Shown here one piece after another: positions 8,700 to 18,260 of a stretch of 20,027 bases of DNA (within the stretch, counting starts at the first letter, position 1; each line of letters starts with the position of its first letter). The stretch is taken from the NCBI RefSeq assembly GCF_000485595.1, contig NW_014577301.1, positions 326,166-346,192 of the forward strand, in the 5' to 3' direction. The notes under the pieces are model-generated. The model did not search any database. It was not told the origin of the DNA and was given only the letters and a program-made list of their open reading frames with translations. Origin of the DNA: Priapulus caudatus. Lineage: Eukaryota; Priapulida; Priapulimorpha; Priapulimorphida; Priapulidae. The position numbers and the translations under genes were made by a program.

Positions 8700-9357
8700 T
8701 TTCGGGGAGTCGATGGGACTGGACTTGACTGGAGGGGAACAAAGACGAACGAGACTGAAAAGCTGGCATCCGTGTGGCGTGTACTGTTAGCGACCTGTAG
8801 CATTTGTAAGCAATATATATCTTTTGGTGAACACAAATTATATACTTTGACTTTGATTATTTTACTCTAAATTCTTTCATTCAAACCCTTGTGTAACTTC
8901 TATGCTACATGTCAATGTGCGTTCATATTATTTTCAGTTTTTACTGACTGTCCTAAGTGCCTGTGGTCGGCTGGTCGCCCACGGAGTCTCCAACTCCACT
9001 GCCAAGGTTTGTCTACTCAGTACTATGCTCACCCACGACCTCACATGATTTCTGTCTCTCTGTCACGTCTGAGTACAGTACTGGCTCTGATTCCCTCTCG
9101 TGTAGTTTCTGTCTCTCAGTTACCACCAGCCAGCTTCCGTGCTAGCTACGGTTTCTTTCCAGTACAGTACCTTTCAGCTAATGCAGCGATAGTTGATTTT
9201 ATGCAACGTGTGCACGCATCACTACCCTTCTCCGCAGCTAAATGTTATTTAACTATTTTTAGTTAGTGCAGGTCATAAAGCTAATGAACTCGGCTTATCA
9301 TGTGTGGTGCTTCATCTTATGAAATGATCTACAAGAATGGCTGTTGCTGTGTTGCAG
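8700..9357 (+). other. Non-coding stretch upstream of the VPS13-like exons
   Basis: An open frame at 8889-9266 and an overlapping one at 8957-9145 have no VPS13 or other recognisable similarity; the text is T/C-rich with repeated TTTCTGTCTCTC phrases near 9048 and 9108. The part before 9357 ends in TGTTGCTGTGTTGCAG, a good splice acceptor. An ATG at 9337 has A at -3 and G at +4 and is in frame with the first exon, so translation could also begin there. Confidence 0.45.
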
Positions 9358-9561
9358 TTTACTGGTTCGTTGTCTGACACACTGGGAAAAGTTTCTATGG
9401 ATCAGAGACACCAGGAGATGCGCGAGGAGGTCAGAGTGCACTCTGGTAGCAGTGGGGCACATCTAAAGGCTGGACTGCAGGGCCTGGGAATTGGAGTCGT
9501 TGGCGGTCTCGCGGGCGTATTTATGCAGCCCATAGAGGGTGCTGCTAAGGATGGAGTCGCG
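9358..9561 (+). CDS. VPS13-like exon A
   Basis: The exon codes 68 residues starting FTGSLSDTLGKVSMDQRHQE and ending with GVFMQPIEGAAKDGVA. This is the conserved block of VPS13 C-termini in which a TGS..D.LGK..MD segment is followed by a glycine-rich amphipathic part that contacts membranes. The acceptor is TTGCAG at 9352-9357 and the donor GTAGGT at 9562. Both ends are phase 0. Read without splicing, the frame stops at 9570. An in-frame ATG at 9337 in strong Kozak context gives an alternative start for a truncated product. Confidence 0.85.
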
Positions 9562-12444
9562 GTAGGTTAAGAGGTCTATAATAAAGTTGAGAACTAAACC
9601 GTATTATAGAAAATGAAAAAAGCTCATTTTTAGCTCGCCTTGACATCGACAAGATGAGCTATTGTCATGGGGTGTCGTCCGTCTTACGTCCGTCCATCCG
9701 TCAACATTTGGCTACGATCAACGATAACTCAAGAACCGTTTAACCCACATGTTTCAAATTGCATATAGTTGTTACTCCTATCCGAGAGGTTTGAACGTCC
9801 TATTTTGGAGCACGCCCGGCGACCTACTTTCGAGCCACGTCCACTTTTTGGCAAGAGGAAATGAACATAAGTCAGTTCAGTTTCAACGGATTTTGCTCAT
9901 TTCTAGTATGTGAATGCATATAAGGACTGGCCCCAAAACATATCACACAGGTTTTTATATTTTTTTTAATTATGCAAATTAGGTAGATTTTGGCAATTTC
10001 ACTATACATTTCAGTGTCTGCCTACGTTCAACGATAACTCAAGAACCGTTTGACCAACATGTTTCAAATTGCATACAGTTGTTACTCCTATGGGAGAGAT
10101 TTGAACGTCCTATTTTGGAGCGCGCCAGTCGACCTACTTTCGAGCCACGCCCACTTTTTGGCAAAAATTAAAATGGCCATCTAAATTCATTCGACTATGT
10201 TAAATTTTGGTATGTGAATGTGTAAGGCTAGCCCCAAAACAGTTGTTACTCCTATGGGAGAGATGACAACATCCTATTACGTTTATTTCGTCTAACTGGT
10301 TAACAACTCTACAATCGTACCTATATACGTGTAATATTGTATTTTAGATTCTTCGTTACAGTAATTTGACTGGAATATTTTATTGTTTTTATTTGCGCAA
10401 TATTCGAAAACCAAAATGGCGATCATTTAGGCGTAGCCCCATCTCTCGTCAAGATTTTAGACTTTCAGATCCGAAACATTTATTTTCGCATCAAAACTTA
10501 TGCATATATCATTATCAAGAGTAGCTATGTTATATAATGGGAGTTCTCCCATATATACTCTTGCTTTATATACCCCCTTCCTCTTCTATCACACCCCAGG
10601 TGAGCTACAGTGTCATTGACACTATCATTTGTTTGTACATTGAAATTGCTACAATGTGTCTTGGAATTTTGTCAAGGGTCTAATTACGGGGCTTGGAAAG
10701 GGGCTTGCTGGGGTGGTAACCAAGCCAACGGTTGGGATTTTGGACATGGCTTCTGGTACAGCACTCGCCATCAGCAAAGGTAGCCGCAGCAATAGCCAGC
10801 AAGAGTTCCAGGTACTACAACAATCTCAGCACATTCAGCATTAAATTCTAAAAAGAATTTTAGGCCTAATGAACCACACATTAAACCTGAATCAAAATTC
10901 AAAACAAAAATTGGGACACTTAAAGAGCATGGCATAAATCACCAATATGTTACAAGACAATGTATAATGCAATCTGGATGTGTTTCATCGGCATGTGAGT
11001 TGCAGTGAACATATATATGTTACACACTCAGTATAAAATGTAATGTTAAATCAACATTTATGAAAGCACTGAGCTCGCACAGTAAAGACGTGTTTACATA
11101 TAAACTATTCGTCCTTGCCACACTGATTAGCCACACCATGCAATATGGCACAGGTTGGTTGCGTTACAGTACTATTTTAGTTTGTACATTATATTGGTGC
11201 TGATCATCGGTCATTTGTCTGCACGACAGCGTGTTCAGCCGACACGTTGCAGCTCTGGCGTCGGAGGCTCGTTGGCGGCGGACACGTTGCAGTGCTCCTC
11301 TCAGGTGCAGGCTGAAGACCAGCGCTACTCTCAGGTGCAGGCTGAAGACCAGCGCTACTCTCAGGTGCAGGCTGAAACTCTCAGGTGCAGGCTGAAGACC
11401 AGCGCTACTCTCAGGTGCAGGCTGAAGACCAGCACTACTCTCAGGTGCAGGCTGAACAACAGCGCTTCCTCTTTAGCCTCAACCGCAACAACTACAGCGA
11501 AATGTGAGCGCTTACATAATTTAATAGATAAATAAAATAAAATATGGTGATTGAAAAGATAACGAAATCATTATTAAATAGATTCTCGGTTTGCGCAACG
11601 ATATCTAACTATTTCTATAACCAATTCCTACAGTGCTGTAGAACGACAGAAGTTTACCACTTTTGCAAAGAAGATATTGTGGTTGTTGAGATGATAATGT
11701 AGCCGTAGCGTGTAACGTACTCATGGTTGTGCAATTCTCCACATATAGGTTGATTGCATATGAACAAACAGGCGTTGCGCAACAGATCCACTGTCTCATC
11801 ACCAGTGAGAACGTGTACTTCCTATGCGGCCCACGTCAACATAAGAACATCTTTCTGCTGGTGAGCATGTCAGAGCTGCAGCAGTGCCACCACAGATCGG
11901 AGGGTTGCGGCACCGGCAGCAAGCACTACATAATATTATGTAAGTAACACAGTGCTGCCATCTGTCCCGAACTTTAAATAAATAATTACAGGCTTATAGT
12001 AGAGCATCTGATATACATTTGGTTGAATCCGTCATGACAATACTCTGACAACAGTTTGCTAAAAAGGCAGTCCACCATTGGCTATTAACCATGTAATAGT
12101 ATCTACGTTGGGTTGGGGCAACTTCCTTTGCCCCCCCCCTTTCTCCCCACCCCACTAGCCACGCCCCTATGTGTATATTGGATATTTTTATTATACTGAT
12201 GAGAATGCACCTTAAGTCTTCTCATGCGATCATTTCGCTGATGACAGACCTGAGCAAGAAGCCGAACGTGCAGCAGCTCGTTGACTATGGTGATCCGGCT
12301 GACGACCAGCAGTCACCAGCCGTGGAGTGCGCGAGCGGAGCTGTTGCCAGCAAGATCGCTAACAAGATCAACTACGCAAAGAACCTCTATCAGGAGCGCA
12401 TGCAGACACTGATGACCGACGAAGGGCCGGACAACGCGTGGTAG
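9358..12444 (+). CDS. VPS13-like (VPS13D-type) gene, C-terminal five exons
   Basis: Five exons code the C-terminal module of a VPS13-family protein, a bridge-like lipid-transfer protein at membrane contact sites whose C-terminal helices and PH-like domain bind target membranes. Proposed exons are 9358-9561, 10677-10811, 11230-11503, 11749-11939 and 12248-12444. Introns of 1115, 418, 245 and 308 bp all have GT-AG ends; phases are 0, 0, 2 and 1, judged from the conserved frame. Motifs such as GLGKGLAGVVTKPTVGILDM and KIANKINYAKNLYQER are diagnostic. The VPS13D-like assignment is from family memory. A 20-bp unit in the exon 3 repeat breaks the frame, so this allele may be defective. The rest of a VPS13 (over 3000 residues) is not seen here. 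Confidence 0.82.
9631..10265 (+). repeat. Intron repeat: hairpin plus two 310-bp tandem units
   Basis: 9631-9661 is a hairpin with TAGCTC/GAGCTA at its base and TTG/CAA at its top around loop ACATCGA. It is followed by a GTCCGTCC-rich stretch (9674-9702). Then 9710-9854 and 10020-10164 are two gapless 145-bp copies with about twelve differences. Each is followed by a weaker match containing TATGTGAATG and CCCCAAAACA, so the period is 310 bp. A third fragment is at 10240-10264. It is probably a non-autonomous mobile element. It lies wholly inside the VPS13-like intron A-B. Confidence 0.75.
10266..10676 (+). other. Rest of VPS13-like intron A-B
   Basis: The sequence is A/T-rich with no open frame of note and no repeat recognised. 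It contains the polypyrimidine tract and acceptor for exon B. Confidence 0.5.
10677..10811 (+). CDS. VPS13-like exon B
   Basis: The exon codes 45 residues, GLITGLGKGLAGVVTKPTVG and onward, directly continuing exon A in the VPS13 pattern (GV-[A]-G-x3-GLGKGL-x-G-x2-TKP). DMASGTALAIS follows, then a serine/glutamine-rich end. The acceptor is GTCAAG at 10671-10676, preceded by a T-rich tract; the donor is CAG|GTACTA at 10812. An earlier GT at AAAG|GTAGCC is possible but would change the phase. Length is a multiple of three, phase 0 on both sides. Confidence 0.85.
10812..11229 (+). other. VPS13-like intron B-C
   Basis: The intron begins GTACTA and ends CGACAG. A frame opening at 11155 that runs into exon C starts with intron-coded residues (MVALQYYFSLYIILVLIIG), hydrophobic enough to mimic a signal or membrane segment; I regard it as intronic. 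Confidence 0.6.
11230..11503 (+). CDS. VPS13-like exon C with 30-bp coding repeats (frame broken)
   Basis: The exon starts after CGACAG (ends 11229) with RVQPTRCSSGVGG, matching the Arg-Pro-rich segment that follows the VPS13 membrane helices. Six units of a 30-bp repeat then code SQVQAEDQRY. The last unit leads into QQRFLFSLNRNNYSE before donor GTGAGC at 11504. Unit 3 is only 20 bp, so the frame of units 1-2 does not continue into units 4-6. If spliced as proposed, translation in the first frame meets TGA one codon into exon D. The end fits phase 2 with exon D (AT+G). The frame break could be real, a variant allele or an assembly error. Confidence 0.72.
11299..11468 (+). repeat. 30-bp minisatellite inside VPS13-like exon C
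   Basis: Units lie at 11299-11328, 11329-11358, 11359-11378, 11379-11408, 11409-11438 and 11439-11468. Five are 30 bp and unit 3 is 20 bp, missing ten bases from its second half. Units 1, 2 and 4 are identical, unit 5 has one change and unit 6 several. Each unit contains TCTCAG followed by GTGCAG, which looks both like a splice acceptor and a weak donor. Confidence 0.95.
11749..11939 (+). CDS. VPS13-like exon D (PH-like domain part)
   Basis: The exon codes LIAYEQTGVAQQIHCLITSE, then NVYFLCGPRQHKNIFLLVSM and onward to GSKHYIIL. The alternation of hydrophobic strands, with a tandem of CLITSENVYFL and then IFLLVSMSEL, fits the C-terminal PH-like domain of VPS13. The acceptor ATATAG ends at 11748, and the first base G completes a Met codon with AT from exon C. 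The donor is TTAT|GTAAGT at 11940, a strong site; an alternative CTG|GTGAGC near 11860 would cut the domain. Confidence 0.75.
12248..12444 (+). CDS. VPS13-like terminal exon E
   Basis: The acceptor GATGACAG ends at 12247; with the T left over from exon D the first codon is TAC. The exon codes LSKKPNVQQLVDYGDPADDQ, then SPAVECASGAVASKIANKIN, then YAKNLYQER and ends in a TAG at 12442-12444. The V.C.S..VA.KIA..INYA..LY.E pattern is the closing helix of the VPS13 PH-like domain. No AATAAA is seen within 300 bp after the stop, so the 3' end is unclear. A C-rich tract (12130-12160) lies in the preceding intron. Confidence 0.82.
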
Positions 12445-12460
12445 TGGAAGCCGTCATATG

Positions 12461-12770
12461 GAGGGTGATAACATCACACAAAGGGTGGTGATGTTACACA
12501 AGGTGCGATGACGTCACACAATAGGTGATGACATCACACAATGGGTGATGATGTCACACAAAGGGTGGTTACACCACAATGAGGGTGGTGACGTTACACT
12601 GAATGGCAGACATCACGTGGAAGGTGTTTACGTAATACAAAAGGTGGTGATGTCACATTGAGGGTGGTGACATTGATGTGATACAGAGGGTGGCAGACGT
12701 CACATAAAAGCATCGAGGGTGGTGACATCACATAGAGAAATAGAGAATGATAACGGTGACATAGCATCTG
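12461..12770. repeat. Degenerate 20-bp minisatellite with CRE-like palindromes
   Basis: About 13 diverged units of the type GGTGGTGATGTCACACAAAG follow each other just after the VPS13-like stop codon. Palindromic cores are TGACGTCA at 12509-12516, TGACATCA at 12529-12536 and 12723-12730, and TGATGTCA at 12549-12556 and 12648-12655. TTACGTAA is at 12628-12635. The first three cores are exactly 20 bp apart. It may be a 3'UTR or downstream satellite. Confidence 0.8.
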
Positions 12771-13941
12771 TGCATGTCTGCTTGTCACATCAGGAATTAT
12801 GAAAACAAATTTTGGCCAAATATTTCAGGCTTACCCAGGTAGGAGGGCAGAGAAGGATTAGAAACCAACCCCCATCTAAGACAGAATAACTAAGCATTAT
12901 CGATTTAGTTACGAGGTGCAACCACGTCTCTTGATATTATCATGAGATTTCAAAGTCGAACACATGCACCGGCATAAGTTGATAACAGTAAATAATATGG
13001 GCATGTGGATAGAATCATATAATTGGCATAAATATGTAGATAGACGGCATGTGATAATTACATTAAATGTGAAGTATACAGGTATACATAGATCAGGGAT
13101 GTGCAAATTTGTCATCTGTTAATAAGTAATGAAGATAGTTTTGAAGTGTCATGATGAGCAAATGGTTTTTATGTGCACAACAGTTTTGCTTACTAGTCTT
13201 TGCTCTGCATATTTGGGTAGTCGGCGAACAAAGTTATCCTGAACTGTGATAGTTAAAACATGCTCAAGCATATGCCCTAGGTGTAGAAAGCAAAATTATT
13301 TCTGAACGCAGTCATTACGTGGCATACCAGTTGTTGTAATGAGGGAGTGGACATAACAACTGTCATCGCAAGACTTTTTGGGGTGAATGCTCACTCATGA
13401 CAACAATGTCACCTTGGAGCATAACTTTTTTGTATAAACTTGTGCTATCATTGGCAGCTGCAATCATCTAGTGGTGGAATGGCTGTGTGCAAAACCTAAA
13501 GTGCCACGATATCCGTGATTGTAGATCAATAATAGACTGTTATTCTTAAATGACAACTGCTGAATCATTAATAGTCTAGAGGACAGGCAAAAATGTAGAA
13601 TGATCTCAATATATGCAAGTTATTTGCAGGAACATTAGTATTCTGTATGTAAAATACTGTGAATGCTTTTAAGGATAAACATATTTGATACTTTATTCTT
13701 AGGTGACTTTGGTGATAACAGCTTTGTTCTGTTTTCTTTTACTCATCAAAGGGATACCTGCATAATTTCTTACGATTGGGGACACCTACCTAGGGGCATT
13801 ACAACCAGCAGTAACATGTTGACAGTAATTAGTAACATTCATGTTATGCCAAATGTTCATAGTTTGTTGTCATTCACTAATTGAGGCTTGAAAAATGAGA
13901 GCTCGCTAGTCCGTACCTAACTGATCTGGATTTTTGCTATC
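12771..13941. other. Intergenic stretch, nothing recognised
   Basis: The sequence is A/T-rich with no open frame carrying domain-like features; one at 13663-13884 is compositionally unremarkable. No repeats longer than chance or RNA genes were seen. Confidence 0.5.
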
Positions 13942-13945
13942 CTTG

Positions 13946-14338
13946 TGTAAACGTAAGATCAGCACGCCAGAAGACAACAGAAAGTACATTGTTGAGCGTT
14001 AATCTTGTAGGGTATTTTAATGGCGATTCATTTGACCCCCTGGGGATTACATTGCAGTAAACCAGCTGGGGGAACCAGGCTCGAAGTACACCAACGTCCG
14101 GAAGAGTAAATCTATTGGAAAACAACAACCAGACAACGAAATTCACTATGGCAGCGAAAATGAGAGAGAACACATTCTCTAACCCGAGCATGTCGGAAGT
14201 GACGCAACTTGTACGCATTGGCTATTGGCTATATCTCCTTGGCCAAAAAGGGCAATCTTACTACTTACAATAGGCATGTGTAGCACTCCACGACACAAAG
14301 GGGTAATCTCAAATGTTTCAGGTGGAGTATCGCCCACA
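13946..14338 (-). repeat. 3' LTR of element 3
   Basis: On the minus strand it begins TGTGGGCGAT and ends CGTTTACA, so it has TG..CA ends. It aligns with 18277-18660 throughout, with one 9-bp insertion relative to it near 14230. The outer flank is CTTG, repeated beyond the other LTR. Confidence 0.92.
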
Positions 14339-14349
14339 CTCCCCCACTT
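14339..14349 (-). other. Polypurine tract of element 3
   Basis: On the minus strand AAGTGGGGGAG lies immediately before the 3' LTR. This is the expected place for the RNase H-resistant primer of plus-strand synthesis. Confidence 0.75.
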
Positions 14350-14423
14350 AAATATTGTCATCTCTGACAATATTAATACAAAAAAACAGAAGTAGTAATC
14401 AACAGTAATATTTCAAGTAATAA

Positions 14424-16295
14424 CTATGACGAAGTTCTTGGCTTCACACCAGCCAACATCTGAACCAAAAGCAGTTGAGTCTCACTGATGTTTGCTAGAA
14501 CCCGTGCATCTGCAAAACTCACTACGTCCTGATTAACTGCAGACACCGGTAATTTATGCACATTCGAATGTGATCCTGCTGTAGAACGCGTAGATTTATG
14601 TGTCGTTGTGACATATTCACACCCTGACTGTGCATCAAGATCTCCTTTATGTTCTTCATTCTCCAAGGCTGCTTTGAAAGGCCAATCCTCCTGGATATCC
14701 TCTACACTTAATTCTGAAGCTTCCTCTGCACTAAGGTCTGACGCTGTATCGGGAGGCAATTCCTCCGTAGTGTTCCCTGCACCCAGTTCCGGAACAGTAT
14801 AGGAAGACAACTCCTCCGTAGTGTCCTTTGCTCTCGGTTCCAAAGCTGTATCTGGAGGTAAATTCTCCTTAGTATCTAATGCACGCAATTCTATCCACTC
14901 ATCGTCAAGATCACTATCTTTACGACTATCTAGTTCCTCAGAGGACATTAATACATGACCGTTATTCACCACATCCGCTAACACTCTAGTATCCAGTAAC
15001 TCTGAACGGTGTACGCTTTTCTGTCCATTGTCCTCCAAAGATTCAATTACGTATACATTATTGTCAAGTATTTCGACAATCTTGTATGGGATAGGATTCC
15101 ATATGTCCTGGATCTTATGACGTAACCTAAAGTGATTTTTCACAAACACTCTGGCACCTACAACAAGTGGTTGATCGTTTGACTTCGAATTAACACGTTG
15201 CTGTCTCTTTAACACGGCCTGTTCTGTCCTTGTACTATGTGTAATGCATCCGTTAATCGCTTGTGATGATCAACGACCCAGTCTTCATCTATGCTTTCGT
15301 CCGCTTTAGCTAGTAAGGAGTCCACAGGTAGTCTCGGTTCACGGCCAAAGAAGAGATAGTGAGGGGAATATCCCGTAGTTGAGTGTGGTGTACAATTGTA
15401 AGAGTAAATAAGTTCTGGTAGCAACTCTGGCCATTTCCGCTTCTTTTCCGGTGACAGTGTCCTGAGCAGATTATGCATCGTATGATTAAATAGTTCACAG
15501 TTACCATTTCCTTGTGCGTGATAAGGGGCAGTATTAGTTTTCACAACAACATATAGTCTACATAACGCCTCGATCACTTTCCCTTCAAAATTGCGACCTT
15601 GGTCACTATGAAGTCGCTTAGAAACACCATATTACAGGAACCACTCCTTGAACAGAATTCTCGCCACATTTGAAGCTGTCTGGTCTTTTATTGGAAACGC
15701 CTGAATGAACTTGTAGGTGTATACGTCCGTGACTACCAATACATTTTTAATGTTTCTTGTACCAGGCTCCAAAACTGAAATCCATGGCGACTATTTCCAA
15801 AGGTTCTTTCGCAATAGCAGATCCAATAGTTGGACGGACAAACTCTTCTTTTCCAAGCAAGCATCTTGTACATGAAGCACAGTATACCTTAATGTATTGG
15901 GCCATACCAACCCAATAACACCTACTCCGAAGGAGACTGAAACAACGGTCTGACCCATGATGACCCATTTCGTCATGTACTTGTTTCAAAACTTCCACTT
16001 TCAATACTTCTGGTAGCAAAACTTGCTTAACAATGTCACCACCCTCTCTACACAGTCGATAAAACACTCCCTCTTCACAAGTGAGTTGATCATCCCTTCT
16101 CATGAGTTTTCGTACACCACGATTTTCCTTCTGTAGCCTAGCATTTGTAACAGGTCTGAGCGACCACAGCCGTATGATTTGCCCGATGCAAGGGTCATCT
16201 GCTTGTAAAACTGACATTATCTCGTTTGCAGACACAATGGGGTCACTGGTGGTATCTTCCGAGGTGATGCCTTCATTTGATCCATCCATACACAC
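14424..16295 (-). pseudogene. Integrase of element 3 (broken) with acidic C-terminal tail
   Basis: The zinc domain (HHCC) is visible in 16295-15747: VHDEMGHHGSDRC, then CYWVGM and CASCTRC. The catalytic core has Asp at 15780-15782 (VAMDFS), Asp at 15602-15604 (HSDQGR) and Glu at 15494-15496 (GNGNCELF); the last two are separated by 35 residues, giving the canonical D,DX35E. Frame changes occur shortly after the first Asp and near 15209, and a stop lies near 15640. The frame 15215-14424 codes an SH3-like C-terminal domain (VGARVFVKN; WNPIPYKIVEIL; VHRSELL) and a long acidic tail with 17-residue repeats. Confidence 0.92.
14721..14873 (-). repeat. 51-bp (17-residue) tandem repeats in the integrase tail
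   Basis: Three consecutive units of 17 residues start TKENL, TTEEL and TTEEL, at residues 115, 132 and 149 of the 15215-14424 frame. They are rich in Glu, Pro, Thr and Asp, and a fading fourth follows. The DNA period is 51 bp, seen as TCCTCCGTAGTGT at 14761 and 14812. Confidence 0.85.
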
Positions 16296-16312
16296 TGAAC
16301 AACATTCTGGAG

Positions 16313-16748
16313 TTAGATTTTTACGTCTTTGGGTACTGCTAAGGATTCCAAATGAGCAGTTTCTTGAGTGTGAGACGTCTTCCGACTTAAGGAGTCTGCT
16401 GTCTTGTTGACACGGCCAGATCGGTGTTTGATAACAAGAGTGTAGTTTGCCAACTCTGCAACCCGTCTAAGTTCCGTGGCACCAAGTTTTGCTGTCGTTG
16501 ACTGGATGTACGTAAGTGGGTCATTGTCAGTATAGACCAAACATTCAATTCCCAACAACAGATCCTTGTACTTTTCGGTGACAGCCCATTTTACGCCCAA
16601 AAGTTCGTTTACAGCTACTGTAGTTGCTCATGTTCTTCTCACTTTCTCGGAGAGCTTTGCTATCATATCCCAGAACAACACCTTTACCTTCCTGTTCTTG
16701 AGAGAGAACGGCGCCCAATCCTAGATTGCTGGCATCTACCTCCAAGAT
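16313..16748 (-). pseudogene. RNase H of element 3 (broken)
   Basis: Continuing from RT after a stop at 16749-16751, the frame 16745-16545 has LEVDASNLGLGAVLSQ, the first conserved block of gypsy RNase H with its catalytic Asp. A frameshift around 16610 leads to 16600-16313 with VKWAVTEKYKDLLLG and the second block VYTDNDPLTY, then HRSGRVNKTADSLSR with its conserved His-x6-7-Asp end. It would remove RNA from the RNA/DNA hybrid. Confidence 0.9.
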
Positions 16749-18115
16749 TTAAGGTTTTGTGAAATCAGGGTAACCCAATAGGGGAACTATCAGCTTCTTC
16801 TTGAGCTCAGTAAAAGCTCTGTCACAAGTAGAGTCCCATGCGCCAATACCTGGGACAACACACACTGCCTGATGACGTTTCTTCTTCTTTGGTCCCTTCA
16901 ACAATGCGTGTAGGGGTGCAGCCGTCTTAGCAAAATCAGGCACAAAGCGGCGGTAATACCCGGCCAAACCAAAAAATCCTCTCAACTCCATCTCAGTTTT
17001 AGGAGTTGGCCACTCCTTCACAGCTGATACTTTCTCAGGATCCGGTCTTATATCACCTGACGAGACAGTGTGCCCAAGATATCTAAGTTTAGTCTTAAAC
17101 AGCTGACGTTTCTCGGGTTTTACTTTTAAATTTGCCTTAAACAATTTTGTGAGCCCCATCTCCAGACGCTCTAACGTCTCCTCAAAAGTTCTCCAAAAAT
17201 GAGGATATCGTCCAAATAGATGAGGATCGTTTGAAAGTTTTGTTCTCCGAGCAACTTATCCATTAATCTCATTAATGTAGCTGGGACGCCGGTGAGGCCA
17301 AAAGGCATTCTGCGGGTGTCATATAGACCACCTGTATCCACTCGAAAAGCGGTTTTCTCTATGTCCTTACTAGCCATAGGAATCTGGTTAAACCCATGCA
17401 CTAAGTCCAAACTTCAAAAGTACTGTGCATCTTTTAACAAACCTAATGCTTCTTCTATACGAGGTAATGGGTAGGCATCTTTCCTAGTCCTTGAATTCAG
17501 CGCTTGGTAATCACAACATATTCTCAAGGAACCATCCTTTTTCTTTACCAATACCACTGGCAACGCATATAGACTGCTGGATTCTTGGATTACGCCAGTG
17601 TCTAACGACTGTCTGAGTTACTCCCTCACTTCGGACCACATGTGCGGTGGCACTCTGCGGTGTGGAATCCTGATTGGAATAGCATCTGTGGTGTTGATCT
17701 GATGTTCGATCATGTCACAATACCCAATGTCAAGCTCCGACATGCTAAAAACGTGCTTGTGCTTCTGAATGACCTCTTCCACTTGATGCTTCTGTTGATC
17801 AGTCAAGTCTCCATTCATTTCCATTCTAGACAGAAGATCATCCGTATACTTAGACATGACCGTTTCGTCCGACTTCATTCTCACTTCCATCTCAGAAACA
17901 CCCACCTGAACCACATCCACTTTTGATTCGGGTTCAGCAGCACTCAGTACCCCTATCGGTGTCCTGGGACGAAGATAAGCATCAGCATCGGAGAAATTTG
18001 CTAACTTAACCCTAACTTGAACTATTACTTTACCACTCTCGTCATGAATCACACAAGAGGGTGCTAGACGTATACCTCTTGGCAACTCTAGTCCACGGTT
18101 TTCCTCAACTATCAC
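16749..18115 (-). pseudogene. Reverse transcriptase of element 3 (broken)
   Basis: The frame from 18115 begins with the protease-RT spacer, then the RT leader (HKHVFSMSELDIGYCDMIEH) and fingers. It stays in one frame to 17171 apart from stops near 17618 and at about 17411. Palm motifs are LPVVLVKKKDGSLRIC, SLDLVHGFNQIPM, MPFGLTGVPATLMRLMDKLL and the catalytic YLDD at 17207-17218. A frameshift just after YLDD moves it into 17159-16749, which codes the thumb and connection (LRYLGHTVSSGDIRPDPEKV; FFGLAGYYRRFVPDFA). All catalytic Asp residues are present, but the breaks make it inactive. Confidence 0.93.
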
Positions 18116-18167
18116 TGAATATATCCAAATTTAAGATAGTTAGACTAAATGTGAATCACTTCAAATG

Positions 18168-18260
18168 TCAATGCGAGTCGTCAAGCCTCATCCAAATATT
18201 GCAGTTCAGGATCCTTTTCAGGGGCCGTTCAGGATCCTCCTCAGGGGTAAAAGACGCCAT
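18168..18260 (-). pseudogene. Gag remnant of element 3
   Basis: A frame of 30 codons opens with ATG at 18260, inside the primer binding site, and reads MASFTPEEDPERPLK before ending at 18168. A normal gag would be several hundred codons, so nearly all of gag and all of protease are missing between here and 18115. Two 23-bp tandem copies (18204-18226, 18227-18249) containing GTTCAGGATCC fall inside it. No knuckle or DTG motif exists anywhere in element 3. Confidence 0.6.

Noticed and set aside
8889-9266. Plus-strand frame of 125 codons before the VPS13-like exons
   Set aside because: No similarity to the VPS13 segment expected upstream; the sequence is T/C-rich repeat-like text and lacks coding features.
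11155-11229. Hydrophobic N-terminus joined to the exon C repeat, resembling a secreted repeat protein
   Set aside because: The AG at 11228-11229 and VPS13-type residues starting there, in phase with exon B, make the hydrophobic part intronic.
11299-11468. Regular repeats suggesting a CRISPR array
   Set aside because: Units are contiguous without spacers, lie in an exon, and the sequence is eukaryotic.
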